In this document: piece by piece, positions 12,049 through 25,041 of the stretch
How the letters are laid out: each line of letters opens with the position of its first letter
How positions within the stretch are numbered: the first letter of the stretch is position 1
NCBI GenBank assembly: GCA_021432605.1
Contig: MU271150.1
Coordinates: forward strand, 806,001 to 870,000
Reading direction: 5' to 3'
Length of the DNA: 64,000 bases
From: Coniochaeta sp. PMI_546
Lineage: Eukaryota; Ascomycota; Sordariomycetes; Coniochaetales; Coniochaetaceae
Position numbers and translations under genes: made by a program
The notes under the pieces: generated by a model
Databases searched by the model: none
The model's input: the letters and a program-made list of their open reading frames with translations, nothing else
Told to the model about the DNA's origin: nothing

Positions 12049-15000
12049 TTAGAACTCCCAAGTGGTATCGTCGCCGACCGACTCGATGGCCCACTTGAAC
12101 TTGTCACGCAGCGTCTTGGAGAAGATCTTCTCAATGCCAATCTTGAACTTAGCGCAAAAGACAACGCTGAGACGAGGGTCGATGTAGTTCTGCCCAAGTT
12201 AGTAAAAGTCAGCAAAGCCTTGGTCGGGGATGTACTCACAATCTTGGAGGTACCCAAAGCGACCTCCTTGTTACCCTCACGATCGGCGGACTGCAGCTGC
12301 AGAGTCTGGATGCGCTCCTCAAGCTTCTTCACGCTGTTCTCCAACTTCTCGATTGTCGGGCTCTTGCCCTCCGCCTCGACCTTCTTGGACTTGTTCTCCT
12401 TCTTGAACTTGGCCTCCAGCTCGTTGGCGGCCTTGAGACGCTCCTTGAGCTCCTTCTCAGGCAGAGGCCTCTCCTTCTCCGCAACCCGCTTCTCGTTCTC
12501 CTTCTCAAACTTCTTCGTGATCTTCTTGCGCTCCTCCTCCACCAGGAACGCTTGGTGTTCATGGATCCAGGTCTCGTCCAGGTCCGGGTCGAGCTCGAAG
12601 AACTCGGCGCCCTTCTTCTTCTTCATCTTCGGGTCAACGTCGAGCATCATCATCTTGGTCCGCCACTTCTGGTACTTGAGGCCCTTGATACGATCGTTGA
12701 GTTTCTCCATCTGAGTTTCGTGGGCTGCTCCGACTGTCCGCTTGTGGTTGCAGAGAATAGCTACCTCGCGATTGCAGTCGTTATACAGCTTGATCTTCTC
12801 CGCATCACTGAGCTTTTTGTCCACAGGGAGCTTCTGAAGAAGTTGGGACATGGTATATGAGGCGTTGTAAGTACGGAAGACCTTTGCGGTCAAGCCTTCC
12901 ATGTAGCTCGAAAGATGCTTGTTCAGTTGGGTAGTCTAGGTACTGTCAGTTTCTCGCTCACCTCTAAGGACCAGTGGAACTTATCACTCACCGTCAGCCT
13001 ATCGAAGATGTCGTCGCCATCCTCCTTTGGCGGCTTCTTGAACATCTTGAGGTTCTTGAAGACTTGTCGATCTACTGTGAACTCATTGTAGAAACGAATA
13101 CTGTCTTTACCGAGGAAGTCAAAGATGACGGTGTTCGGTTCCTTTAAAGTGACGTGCTCATACTTGAGAGAGCAGCAACCAACAGTCTCGGCTTCGTTGT
13201 CCGTGTCCTTCTCATTGCCAGCTCTGAGGGCAAACTTGTCAATGAGATACATGGCAGTAGCTCTCTGCCGATCTGCCATGACGTCGCTCTTCAGATCCCT
13301 CTCGTAATCCTTGCGGATCCGATCGATGTGCTTCTTGAGGTTACGAGCCTTCTCAAACTTCTTGAAGTCGGCCTCCTGCTTCGTTGAGCTGTTCGCGGAG
13401 AGCATGACGTATTTGTAGTTGCCGTTGACGTTCTCTTGCCACATAGCCAGCCACGTCGCTTTGTTGTCATGTTGAACCGCCTTCCACTTGTGGCCCGCTG
13501 GTGGCTCGGGTACCTTAGCCTCCTTGCCAATGTTGATCGTGACCTGTTCTGGCATGACTCGCTTCTTGACTTTGCCTGTCTTCGGATGGTCGCCGCGGCC
13601 ACGGAACAGTCCTGGAGGTTCGACTCTCATATTGCCGACTTTCTCTTTCCGTCCGTCCCACTTACAGTACATGTAAGGGGCCTCGCGCGCATCCTTCTCG
13701 GCCTTCTCAGCCTTCTTCTCTGCAGCAGGGCGGTTCTTCTTGGCCTCCCTCATTGCATCATAGTACTCGAAGATGGGCTTGAAGTCGAGTTTGGAGAACT
13801 CCTTGATATCGACCTTGTTGCCGTTCTGATCCTTCGCGCCACCTGTCTTCTTGAGGACATCCTTGAAGTCGTTGAAGAAATTCTTCTGGAACACGGGATT
13901 CTCCACGTTGTGGGTGGAGTTGAGCATGGAGCCAAAGTACGTCGCAACTTCCTCGGCCTCAACATGGAGCTCGAGAGGCTTGCCGTCGTAATAGAGTTTG
14001 ACGTTCTTGGGAAGCGGCTTATATGGATCGGCGAAGATGACACCGTTGTGTTCAAGTGTCGTCCATTTGATGGAGTCATCTTCCTTCTTTGGCGCATCCC
14101 ACCATCGGTATTCCTCCTCTTCTTCATCGCCTTCGCCGGGCTCCTCGCTCTTCCCTTTCTTTGGTGTCGCGGAACCCCTCTTGACAGATGCGCTCTTGGC
14201 CGGAGCGGCCTTTGTCTTGGTCGCCGGGGCGGCCTTCTTCGCCTTCTTGGCAATGGGCGCGTCCGAGTCCGAGTCCGACTCTGCCTTTTTGATTCCGTTT
14301 GTTTTCTTGCCTGCACTTGCACCGGCTCCGTTCGACAGTCGCTTTTTCGGCTTGGCAAGAGGTTCGTCATCAGACTCATTCTTGATCGCCTTCTTAGGTG
14401 TCGACTTCTTCGTTTTGGCCTGGAGTGCTTTCGCTTCCTTGGCAGCAGACTTCTCGATGCTGGCCTTCCTTTGCGCCAGTTTGGTTCCTAGGGGTTCGTC
14501 ATCGTCGGATTCGTCGATAACGGAGGTGTCCTTGATCGACGGAGGCAGTTTTCCGTGCTTCTTCTTGCTAATCGGCTCGTCATCACTATCGACCTCTTTT
14601 TTCTTGTTTGATTTTTGGCGTTTGGCCTGGTCATCCTAGTCAGCTTACTGTCCTCAAGCGTTCTGCATATCCAGGCGGTGACTGGCATACCAGAGGAGCA
14701 CCATCACTATCATCGGAGTCATCCTTGTAGTTCACAGCTTTTCCGATTGAAGAGCGCGACTTCCGCTTAGTCCCGTTTGTCGCGGCATCGATATCCATAG
14801 AATCGTCATCAATGGGGCCATTACGAATCGAAAGACCGGGCGGGGCAGGTCGTGCCCTAGAAGCGGACTTGTCGAGGGCTCGATCATCGTCCTTGGAGAT
14901 CTTTGCGTTTGAGACTAACAGGAGCATTAGTGGATGTAGGAGTAAGACCATTGTATTGTCAACTAGTGCAGAGGGTATCGGGTAGTTGCTGAGAACCGAG

Positions 15001-15137
15001 ACGACACGTCAACCTGGCGAGGCGCGCCCCCTCGTGTGATACAGAGGGTGAGAGGTGGAGAGGGGGTTTGGATGATGCTTACTGTGTCCGTTGGACTTTG
15101 CCAGAGGCATATCGTCGTCCGAGCTGACGGAGGACAT
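12049..15137 (-). CDS. TOP1: DNA topoisomerase I (type IB)
   Basis: Five exons: 15137-15083, 14914-14691, 14635-12992, 12935-12240 and 12189-12049, giving 919 residues. The enzyme nicks one DNA strand through a 3'-phosphotyrosine, swivels and reseals it, relieving supercoils in the nucleus. The first 300 or so residues are a disordered, Lys/Glu/Ser-rich tail with repeated DSDDEPL-like acidic patches and nuclear-localisation-like lysine runs. The core starts at YRWWDAPKK and [20 protein letters not shown], continues through the linker coiled coil, and ends with the active-site tyrosine in [15 protein letters not shown] (about Y875), at the start of the last exon. [26 protein letters not shown] is the expected core/linker boundary. 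All junctions keep phase. The gene is head to head with ATP synthase gamma, with 652 bases between the two ATGs. Confidence 0.97.
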
Positions 15138-15789
15138 GGTGGCCAAGGGTGCACAGGGCGAAAGTCGCGACAAAGTTGAAGAACAAAGGGAACGTGCGAA
15201 GGGGACGGCCGTGGGACGCGGCAAAATATGCGGTTTTCTGAAGATTTCAGGTCTAACTCTGAGGATGTAGGGTAATGGATTGGGGGAGCAACGGGTGAGA
15301 AACCCAGCCCGCTGTAGTGAACGAGGCAGAAAGGGAATGTGAAAGGATCGAGAGCGGTAAATAGGGCCGTCTAAACGATGGAAAGAAGGGCAATCACTAC
15401 TGTAAGCCTGGGGGGAACGAAGTTATTTCTATTTGCAACCTAGCGCTGCCCCACTGGCGTAAGTCCAGTGCGATCGTTCCAATCCATTCGATTGCCTCGA
15501 GTACAGCTAAGGTAACTTATGTAAGTCAGAGTTGGAAGGTATGTGGTGTGGTACCTACCGTCTCGCCCAAAGCACGTGACCCGGCTAGGTGGGAATAGCC
15601 GGAAAAGTGACGAGAATACTTTGCGGAGCTTGAATGCCGCAGAGCAGGAACGAAACCTCGAAACCTCTTGCCGCCTTCAATTGACATTTCCACCAACCCA
15701 ATTGATCCACGTCCGGTCAATTGGTCCTTGATCTTAATTGTGGTCAGCCATTCAGGCACTCCCTCGAAACCACATCCACCCTCGACAAG
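15138..15789. promoter_or_regulatory. Bidirectional promoter region of TOP1 and ATP3
   Basis: Both start codons face away from this 652-base stretch. CCAAT-type pentamers occur at 15698-15702 (CCAAT) and 15720-15724 (ATTGG), about 70-90 bases before the ATP3 ATG, a usual place for Hap-complex control of respiratory genes. The sites are seen; their use is inference. Confidence 0.4.
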
Positions 15790-16974
15790 ATGCTGTCAAG
15801 AGCTGCCAGGCCGGCTCTGAGGGCCGTTGCGACCCGGTATGTTTTCACCGTCACCACCGCAGCTTCACAGGTCTCGATTGCGGACCCACGAGGACAAGAA
15901 CCGGAGGAGAGGGAGGGAGACAGTACCTCGATATTGATGAGAGATGGATTGCGTTGCCTATATCTATCGAGGCTGGGACTAACCGAGACTGCCGCGAGCT
16001 AGACCCGTCGCCCCTAATGCCGCAACCTTCGCGACGCTCCGAGAGATCGAGGGCAGGTTGAAGTCCATCCGCAACATCGAGAAGATCACCAACACCATGA
16101 AGATCGTTGCCTCGACCAAGCTCAACCGTGCCCAGCGTGCCATGCAGGACTCGCGCGTCTACGGCAACACCTCGAACAAGGTCTTCGAGTCGGCCGAGAC
16201 CAAGCCTCTCGAGGGCGAGGGCAAGAAGAAGCTCCTCGTCGTCTGCAGCTCCGACAAGGGTCTCTGCGGTGGTGTCCACTCTGGCCTCAGCCGTTACATC
16301 CGTCGCCGCGCGCTCGAGGACCCTAACTTCGACCTTGTCATCATCGGCGAGAAGTGCAAGGCCCAGCTCAGCCGTACCAACGCCCAGAACATCAAGCTCA
16401 GCTTCTCCGGCGCCGGCAAGGACGTCCCCACCTTCTCCGACTCCCAGGCCATTGCCGACCAGATCGTGCTGCTCCCCGGCGACTACGCTGACGTCGAGAT
16501 CGTCTACAACAAGTTCGTTAACGCCACCAGCTACGAGCCCACCACTGTTGCGGCATTTTCCGAGGAGGCCATCGTTGCTTCTGGTATGTTCATATCTGCG
16601 GAATAGATGCTACATATCATGCTCCGTGTGCTTACTATTTTGAAACAGCCAACTTCGCCGCTTTCGAGGTCGATGAGGAGCTCCTCGGCAACCTCCGTGA
16701 ATATGCTCTCGCCAACTCTCTCTACTGGGCTCTGTGCGAGGGCCACGCCTGCGAGATCTCTGCCCGCCGAAATGCCATGGATGTAAGTTTCATTGCAAAA
16801 TATAACATTCCAAGTAGAAGGTGAAAGCTAACTCACGTCAAACAGAACGCCTCCAAGAACGCCGGAGAGATGATCAACAAGTACCAGATCCTGTTCAACC
16901 GTACCCGCCAAGCCGTCATTACTGGCGAGCTGGTCGAGATTATCACTGGTGCTACCGCCTCGGAGGACATGTAA
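15790..16974 (+). CDS. ATP3: Mitochondrial F1-ATP synthase gamma subunit
   Basis: Four exons, 15790-15836, 16003-16583, 16649-16782 and 16846-16974, giving 296 residues. Gamma is the rotating central shaft of F1 that couples proton flow to ATP synthesis at the inner mitochondrial membrane. The leader [16 protein letters not shown] is a typical Arg-rich import sequence, and the first intron cuts it off from the mature part. The N-terminal helix signature [28 protein letters not shown] and the C-terminal helix [32 protein letters not shown] are both intact, as is [11 protein letters not shown]. Length matches the fungal family. Codon use is strongly C-ending, as expected for a highly expressed gene. 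Confidence 0.97.
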
Positions 16975-17618
16975 ATATAGCCAGCGCAGCGAAGGTCGAA
17001 AGACAGGAGGATGGAGGAGTTTTCGTCGAAAAGACTTCCCTTTGTATCAAAGTAGCCGAGACCCTCAATGTACCAAAGCCTTGAAATAGTTGTGAGTTGT
17101 TCATATACCGGTGTGCCACTTTACTCTGCTTCCATTTCGCCATGGCCACCGGAATGGATACTGTTGACTATTTTCCCTCGACCCGACATACCAGACTCTG
17201 TGTTGGGGTTACCGACAGAAACACCTGTCCGAGGTTACTTGGTAGCTACAGTCGCTGATGTTTGAACCCGCTCAACATCAGTTTCGTCATGCTGGGCATA
17301 CCGCAGGTTTCATATATACCTCATGTGTAAGTGATTATCTTACGCCGGCTTCTAACCTGCATATGTGAGGACTCTCTAGCAAGAAGTACATATCCTTATG
17401 CAGGAACCCTCGATGCTATATGCGCCACCAAACACCCCGTACCTAGCAAGCAACATACATGCAAGACCGCGAGAACCAAGGATCCCGTTCCGCCGCAACA
17501 ACAAACGCCTCAAGTGCAGCAAGCAATGACTATGTATAAAGCAAGCAGCCACGCGAAGCATATATAATGAACAGACCCCACTAAGCAAACCCATCCACCC
17601 TCTATCGCATTCCTCATC
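16975..17618. other. Intergenic, convergent 3' ends
   Basis: This is the 3' flank of ATP3 and of the LSD1-type gene. No gene is visible. Confidence 0.5.
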
Positions 17619-20600
17619 TCACCCCTTCATATCAACATCACTCCCCTCGCTCTCAGCATAACTCTCAACCCGCGCCTTACTCCTCCTCCCCACCTCCCCT
17701 TGGTCGCTCGGACCAGGCACAAACGGATGATCCCTCTCATACTCCGCCTTCAGCTCCAGGGCGCGCTTGTCCCACTCCCCGGCCCTGGCATTGAACTCCT
17801 CCAGCGTCTTCGCGTACGCGGCCTTCTGCTCCGCCGCCAGCGCCTCGTACGGCTTCCTCTCGTCGGGAGGGCAGTCCCGCCACATCTTGGCAGACATGAC
17901 CCTCACCTCATTCGCGCTGGCTTTACCCTTGCCCGGGCGGCGACCTTCTTCGCACTTCTTCCTCGCGGCGTCGAAGTGCTGCTTGGAGTAGAAGAGATAG
18001 GCGTTCATGGCCGGCTTGGCGGGTTTGAGCGGCCGCAGCCCGATCTGGGCCACGATATGGTCCCACATGGCGATCTCGTAGGCTTCGACGCGCGCCTGCG
18101 CGGGGTCTTTGTCCGCTGCTGCTTTGCGCTTGAGGCTGGCTGATTCGCGGGGGAGGACGAGCGGGATGGGTACGTCGATGGGGCCGAGTATGCGGTCGAG
18201 CACTTCGGATGCGGCGCGTAGGCCGGTCAGGTATGCGCCGTGCACGGTGGCCGGGTGCGCGCCTGTTGTGTGCTCGCCTGCGAAGAAGAGGTTGCCTACC
18301 GGTCGGGCCATGATATCGTAGTCGTCTGCGTGCATGTCTGGACCTGCGGAGGAGTAGCTGCCCCTTGCGAACTTGTCGGACGCCCAGCGCGTGACGACCG
18401 TTTCGATCGGGTCTGGCACGGCAGGCCCGAAGACGCTGCGGAGGACTCGGGTCGCTTCGGCCACGAGGTCGTCGTTGCAGGTCTGCTCCGTGTCGAAGCC
18501 GGCGTCGCCGGCCATGAGCGCCAGGAGACAGGGCAGGCCGCTGGTGTTGGACACGTTGAACCACTGGAAGAAGCGGCCTCGCTGGGAGGCGTAGTCGGTC
18601 TGGTTGAGGCTGTGGCGGCTGGGCGGGTCGCGTAGGACGCCGAAGATGTCGCGGTCTTGGTTCCAGAAGGGCTCTTCGTAGACGAGGATGACCTTGTTGA
18701 GGACGCCGAAACCGAGGCGGGTGATGGCATCGGTCTTCCAAGATGGTAGCGGCGGGTCAAACGCGACGTTGCCGTGCTTGAGAACGCCAAGGGGAATGGT
18801 ACTGACGACGTAGTCTGCTTCGATGCTGAAGCCGTCTTCGCACTCTACTGTTGCGCGGCCGGAGTTGTCTGGGGTATATCTTATCCTCTTGACGGGTGAC
18901 TTTCGTCGTACGTCTAGAGGCGTGGGGCAGAGCATGAGACCACGCGGTACGCTCTGGTAGCCACCGACGATCATACTGTGCTTGCCCTCCCATTCGTTGC
19001 CGGCGTCGATATCCCAGCCAGGAAGGCTCAGTTGGTTGTAGTTGGTTGCATTGCTGTACTCTAGGTTTGCGACGTGCCAGTTTATCAACCTGAAATCTTG
19101 TGGATTCAGGTCGACGATCTCCTTAAACTGGGAAATAACATCATCAGTGACAGATCCCAGTGTCGCACCTGGCATCTTGGTTGGGAGTTCTAGATCGATA
19201 TCCCGGTCATCAGTTACACCAGGCTTCAAGGCCCAGCCCATCAGTTTCGCCTTGTAGGATGCCTTGAGCGTGCCAGGTGTGCCTGGCTCGACGTGGACTT
19301 TTCCTGTTAGTCTGTCTGAAGAGACAGGGACAAGATCGACTTGTGGAGCAATGTTTTGCTCTGATACGGGTGGCGCGTGAGGCTGCGCAGCTGTGGTCTC
19401 TTCGACGATCGCTATCGTCTTGTTTCCTTCTGCTGAACTATCTTTGCCTTCGTCGATCAGGTCTCTGTTACCCTCGATGAGTTTGGAGGGAGTTGACTTG
19501 AACTTGAACTCGCTCACACGGTCGAGGCAGTCGTTGAAGAGCTTCTCAACCAGTAAGTCCCGTGCCTGGTCGACCGGTTTGCCATTTGAATCATAGATTG
19601 TCGTTTCCGAAAGCAGGTTGTGGTAAGGGAGGCTCAGCTGTCCTCTGACAATGATATTCAACGGGTTGCCTCTGTCGAACCCGGTAATAATCATGCCTCC
19701 CATCTCAGCGGTAAAACGCTTGCCTTTAAGTCCGGACGAGTGTTTGTTCGGCTTAGTTTTGAAGGCCCGTGAGTACACTCGGCCTCCTATCCTGTCTCTA
19801 CCCTCTAGAACAATTACTTCCGGAAGCTCTTCTCCCATGTCGCGAAATCTCTTGTGATAGTGTTTACCCAGACCTTCAAGCTGCCTGGCACAGCTTAGAC
19901 CGGACATTCCGGCACCGACGACCACAATCGTCTTCCGTTTCTCCTTCTTTGGGGAGGCCTGGTTCTTCGGCCGCCGGGCAGACTTGATTTCGAGGCAGCC
20001 AAAGTTGATGAACCCCCTCCGCACCAGCCAATCGAAACTGACGTTAGCTACGTCAAACCACCGACTGTCTTTTGCGCAGCCGATGGCTTCCTCTCTCGTA
20101 ACGGGAATCTGCGGGTTCCTCACCCACAATCGCAGTATCCCGTTCCGGATGTTGAGATACGTTGTGACTTGAGCATGGCTAATATGATCGCGGAGAATCG
20201 TATATTCTTCCTCATGTAGAGCATATGGGTTCAGCCTCGATGATTCGGCGGCGGCAATGCACTGCATTGCGTACTCGTGTGGCGCCAGATCAGAAGGTAT
20301 GGATACCTTTGGCCGGACATCATATTTCCTTCTCGGTATTTCTCGAGCTCTGGCAATAGGCAAAGGTGGAGGAGGTTGGTTGGGGAGCTCTCTTGAGCTA
20401 TCGTTGTCGACTGGGGTAGTAGCCTTGCTCGACAAGGTTGATAATGGGGACGAGAGTCCAGAGTGGTCCGAAAGGACCGACATTGACGACCCGAAAGACG
20501 AGTTCCTGGCATCTTCAGTCACCACTGGGTCCGGTTGTGATGTAAGCGCACTTGGTTGTGGTGTTGGAGTCGGAGGACTGTTCCCAGCGTATTAGAGGCG

Positions 20601-20753
20601 GCCAGCCAAGAAAGGTGCTCTAAAAGAACGGATTCCGGAGGAGCAACAAACATCGCGGTGAAGGGCAATAATAGGTACATACCTGACAACATCACTAGGC
20701 ATTGGGGTCGACCCCGGTGTGTCAACCGGGGTCTCACTGTCGGTGATATCCAT
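17619..20753 (-). CDS. LSD1: LSD1-type lysine-specific histone demethylase (SWIRM, amine oxidase, HMG box)
   Basis: Two exons, 20753-20683 and 20577-17619, giving 1009 residues. It is a FAD-dependent amine oxidase that removes mono- and dimethyl groups from histone lysines in chromatin. After a Ser/Pro-rich tail, a SWIRM domain spans about residues 121-219 (APHEYAMQCIAAAESSRLNP...VSFDWLVRRGFINFGCLE). The FAD-binding VVVGAGMSGLSCARQL follows at about 242-257, and the oxidase domain runs to the conserved FAGEHTTGAHPATVHGAYLTGLRAA. An HMG box (about 871-960; KPAMNAYLFYSKQHF, MWRDCPPDERKPYEALAAEQ) lies at the C-terminus, the arrangement known for fungal LSD1 proteins and absent from animal ones. 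A 160-residue spacer rich in Glu, Thr and Pro interrupts the oxidase domain where LSD1 has its tower insertion. The final acidic tail is disordered. Confidence 0.94.
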
Positions 20754-21888
20754 TTGATCTGTCCAAACGATGATTTCGGCGGCAATCTCTTCCTCAACGC
20801 CTGCTAGAGACTTGTTAGTGAGACTTCCAATGAAGGCTGGAGAGAAAATATACCTTGTGCTGTGGCGGAGACCTCTTTAAGGTCAGCTGTGGAGGGTGTT
20901 GTTGCAAGTTGTGAATTGAGCCCCTGTAAACCCTCTGCCATTTGTTTTCCTAGCCCAGTCTCTTGTCCAAGCAGGGCCCGTGAACCAATTTCCATGACTC
21001 TGAGGGCCAATTTGACGATCTTGGTTGCAATATATCGAATATAGGAGGATGGTCAAGGGGTGTTCATGGCCGTCCTCCAGCAGGACCATCGTTTCGCTTG
21101 TAAGTGGCACACCACAAGCCGGAGACAGACGGTCGTGAGAAGCTGGATCCCTGGTCGCTATATAACTAGCAGGACTTGGTTATCTGATTCACAGACATCA
21201 GCATTGTGTCTGACATGGCTCAGTAGGCTTGTGGTACAATATAAGAAATGGAGATGACGGGGAAGGAACTAGTATGTACCTCGGGTTCGCATATCGTCTC
21301 CATTCGGTATGAGTTTGACGAGTTTGGGCTTAAGGAGACTCTAAACCGACAGGCAGATGTCATATATCATTGATTGAGTATCAAATGGGCTATGGGATTT
21401 TGATATTGAGACAGATTGGGCTCTCTTGAGACGCTGATGTTCGCTCTTGGGGGACGTTCGGCCAAGAGCGAGCGACATGGGTCCGGATTTTAGCGTTTTA
21501 GCGCTCTGAATAGTACGGTCATCACGTGAGGATCCCCTCAGGGACACCTCCTGATCCGGTCTTTCTACATCAGCCCTGGACATCGCTTGACCGTCGCAGT
21601 TGCAGGTTAACAAAAGAATTAGCATAGGACAATTGAGACCCATTTCCTTGCAAGTTCGAAGATATATCACTGCAGTTTGTATCTCCTGCCTTTGGGCGCA
21701 TTCAGTAGTAGTTTGCCAGCCCAGGTATTGCTCCTCTCCTCTCTCGTGTCAATCCTGATCATCACAGCATCGCATGACGGAGATCGATTTGTGTGTTGGC
21801 TCGGCAAACGGCAGCCCCAATCTTGTGCTTGTATCTTCCTGGCATTCATCATCCGACCAGGTCTGAGTGCGTCCACCGGTTTGTTTGA
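20754..21888. other. Intergenic, LSD1 promoter and VPS33 3' flank
   Basis: I find no gene. Small open frames occur on both strands between 20800 and 21880 with no family resemblance. A non-coding 5' exon of LSD1 may lie near 20800-21050 but cannot be shown from sequence. Confidence 0.45.
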
Positions 21889-24225
21889 TTAGGTACCAGC
21901 TTTCCCAAACGCCTCCTTCTCTATGGCTGCCTCCATCATGCGATTTCCGCTAATGATCGACGTCGTGCAGATAACGATGTTTCTTCGCGCTGTATCAATA
22001 TCCAAGATCAGTACTCATACGTGTAGGAAATTGAGGACAATATCTCCAGAGAGTTCGGTTAGGTGACACACCTGCTTCCTCTTTCGCAATGAACCGAAGA
22101 GCTGCAATCTCAGTAAATGTTATGCCACCGACGAATACAACAAAGACCGTCTTCTTATCGCTTCCTCCAGACAAGAGCGCTCTCGCCTTCACCGCCTTAT
22201 CCTCGCCTTTCTGCAACTCGTCGAATGTCTGACCTCGAGCATGCTTCACCGCATCATCGAACCCCCGCCATCCCTGTGCGCCTCCAGCAGCGGCCACCGA
22301 GCTCGTGACACCGTTGCCCTTGGTGATCCGGAGGAGGTACTGCTTCTGCAATATGCACTGGACGAGGCGGATCGACAGCGGAGCATATCCGCTGTACACG
22401 TAGGCAATATCGTTGGGATCGTGCTCCTTGACCTCGTCGTTGATAAGCCGGAGCTGCTTCCGGAGGTAAGTGTAGTTGGTTTTGGTGCCTGTCGCTCCGG
22501 CCGCAGCAGTCATCGGTATCATGGAGGCCAAAGGTGAGGACCTGGAGAGGAACAACTGCAGTTTCTCAAGGCTGTGCAACGTCAGGATGTGTTGGTATCC
22601 GTACCCCTCCAAGATGAGGCGCCTAAAGAGGTCAAACTCTTTCGCTTTGATTCCGCCGGATATAGTCGAATATAAGCATAAAAGGCGCAAGACCTCCGAT
22701 AAGGGTGTATTGCGCGCAATAAGCTCTTCGATGATATCGAACTGAGTTGACGGGTCTGCCCCTGCTGCCAGATTTTGCTGCACCTCCAGGATTCGACCAA
22801 ACTCTTCCGACTGTGTCTTCTTCTTGATCTCTTCGGCCAAGGCGATGTGGGTCTTGAGGCTCTGTTGCTCGGTTTGCAGTGCAGGAAGCTTGGTGACGAA
22901 TTCCCTAAGCTCCGCCGTGGTGTGTGAATTATGCCTGCTATCCAGGTCTGTCTTTAAGCGGCGAGCCACCTTGCCGAGTATGTTTCCGACAACAGCGAAA
23001 TTGGTATCGCGGATTTGTTCGAATAGCTTGTCGGAAGAGTCAAGTTGGATCTTTCGCGTCCTTCCTTGCGGATTTGCTGCCGCCGTTGCGGCGGCGCCTT
23101 GTTGCTGCTGCTGTGGCTGTTGTTGGGCTGGAGCGCCAATGATAGTCGAGTCGACATCTGTCTGATTATTCTGGATCCCAAATACCTCGTCTATCAGCCC
23201 TTCGTACGTGAGCTGCGTTAGTAACGGTGTGACGAAGTCAACCTCACGATCAATAATTATGAGACTCTCCGTTGTTGTGCTAGGCGTGAGTCCGATCTTG
23301 CCGGCTTCGTTTGCACCTTCACCGGCAAGTAGCTCCTGGCGCATTCGGGAAAGCAGCTCAGCAACTCGCTTGGCGTTGTCGCCTTTACCTATTATTCGAG
23401 GGAAGAGGCCATGCTTTTGTTGGATGCCCATCAAGGCACGAGCAAGCATGAAAATGGATGTCGGATCCTTTGACAAATACAGATCTTTGAATGAATCGTC
23501 CAGCTCCAAAGACAAGACATCTTTATCCAACGGGAAAAAGTAAAGAGGGAGTTCGGCAATCTCTGCATCACCGAGTACACCCAGTTCCTCGAGGAGTTTG
23601 TCGGAGACCAGTGTGCGCCTGGGAACCCAGAAGATGTAGAACTCGTGGCCGGTTTTACTCTCGCGTTGTAGGCGTTTCATGTGATCTGGACAAGGTTGTC
23701 AGCACGTTATGTTGGCGCCTACGACAGGTCTGGCAACCGAGATAGACGCTATGGGCCGTGCAACTCTCATATCATCCATATTGGCTCGTTGACTGACAGC
23801 GAAGAGTGAGGCGATCCCAACGCAGCCTACTTCGTGAGCCCTTCGGGGGAGTTTCAGGGAATGGGTGAGGGGAACGCATGCTAACCTGCTATGGCCTGAA
23901 CATTTCGCTCAGAATCGCCCCGAGCAATGAAGACGACGTTTCGCTGGCTGGTATCCGCATTGTTGCTGTCCAGAAAGAAGAACTTCTCGACCCCGTAGTC
24001 TCGCAGTGTCGAGGCCGTGACTATTGCGCCGACAGGGCCAGCCAGGTTCATTTCAATCACCAGGTTCTTCTTTCCCCGGACCTAACACTTGGGTTAGCTG
24101 AACTACCTCATGGTACACGCAGGGACCGACAGGGAAGCCTTACTTACTCCCTCGAGGAGATAGAGCAGGTCCTTGCGGGCCTTGTCCCTTATCTGTTCCG
24201 TGTCGAATCCGACATGAGGAGCCAT
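21889..24225 (-). CDS. VPS33: Vacuolar protein sorting protein 33 (Sec1/Munc18 family)
   Basis: Four exons, 24225-24148, 24081-23886, 23685-22072 and 21989-21889, giving 662 residues. Vps33 is the SM protein of the HOPS/CORVET tethering complexes and helps SNARE pairing in endosome-vacuole fusion. The order fits the family: RDKARKDLLYLLEG start, GVEKFFFLDSNN, IFWVPRRT, the SM hallmark LIIIDREVDFVTPLLTQLTYEGLIDE, DSRHNSHTTAELREFV, ILEGYGYQHILTLHSLEKLQLF, and the C-terminal VFVGGITFTEIAALRFI. The end is reached only through the last small exon (RRNIVICTTSIISGNRMMEAA). A Gln/Pro/Ala-rich insert (about 279-300) sits in the loop after the hallmark and is probably a lineage-specific disordered stretch. 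The start ATG is followed directly by the family's N-terminal helix. Confidence 0.95.
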
Positions 24226-25041
24226 GGCGCCGAGCTCTCCATACGGTGTTCTGAGCGATCAGTGCCCTCGCTCAGAATTATATGCTGAACTTGACAGAGC
24301 TGTGGGGGAGGGATTGGAGCTGTTGGTCAGATTTCGTGTGTAGGAAGAAAGGTAATGACGCGTGAGGGTACATGTAGGAGCTCATTCCTGTGGAGTCAAA
24401 GCTCGAGCGTCGGATCGGCAGTCGGTGTGCTTCAACACCGAGGTTTGGGGTTCTTCATATTGGATAATCGCATAAAATCTGTCCGATGTTGATTGATTAA
24501 GTCCCGTCGCCATTCCAGATTCATCAACAGTTACGTTGTCTTATCGACAAGACTTATGACTACAAACACTGTTCAGCTTTTTCTTGAACAACTTCACAGC
24601 TCTGAGGGGATCGCCTCAACAAAGACTAGCCCTTACCGTCCAGTACTTCATTCAACATCGGCGATACGTCCCTCGCCGCCCGATGTTTGTCGACAACTCT
24701 GATATGTCAAAGACGTTGGCAATGTGATGGAAAGAGGGCTGTCAAGGTTTTTTTGACGCTTTATCAACCGTCTTGCTATGTAAGTCTTACAAAATCAAAC
24801 GAGTCTTATAAGCAATGCCTCAACCCTGTCAGCCGGAAAATAGCCAGCCTGAAGAACACAATGATGAGCTCTCCGGCAACGCAGAAAGCATGATCCTGCA
24901 ACCAACTCCAAACCGAAAAGCCTCAGCTTCTTCGATGCAAATCCGTATATTCATCCAATCCAATCCACGCGATAAAAACTCGACGCCATACCCTAGACTC
25001 CAAGGCCAGACACCGACGGAGGCACCTGGCGATGGCCATGA
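24226..25041. other. Intergenic
   Basis: VPS33 promoter and the 3' flank of the E2 gene. I see no gene; the open frames at 24493-25063 are short and composition-driven. Confidence 0.45.

Noticed and set aside
11824-12714. 296-codon plus-strand open frame
   Set aside because: It lies opposite the last exons of TOP1; its Ser/Phe/Leu-rich product is the mirror of a Lys/Glu-rich coding sequence.
13436-14491. 351-codon plus-strand open frame
   Set aside because: Antisense shadow of the TOP1 core and N-terminal tail, with no family resemblance.
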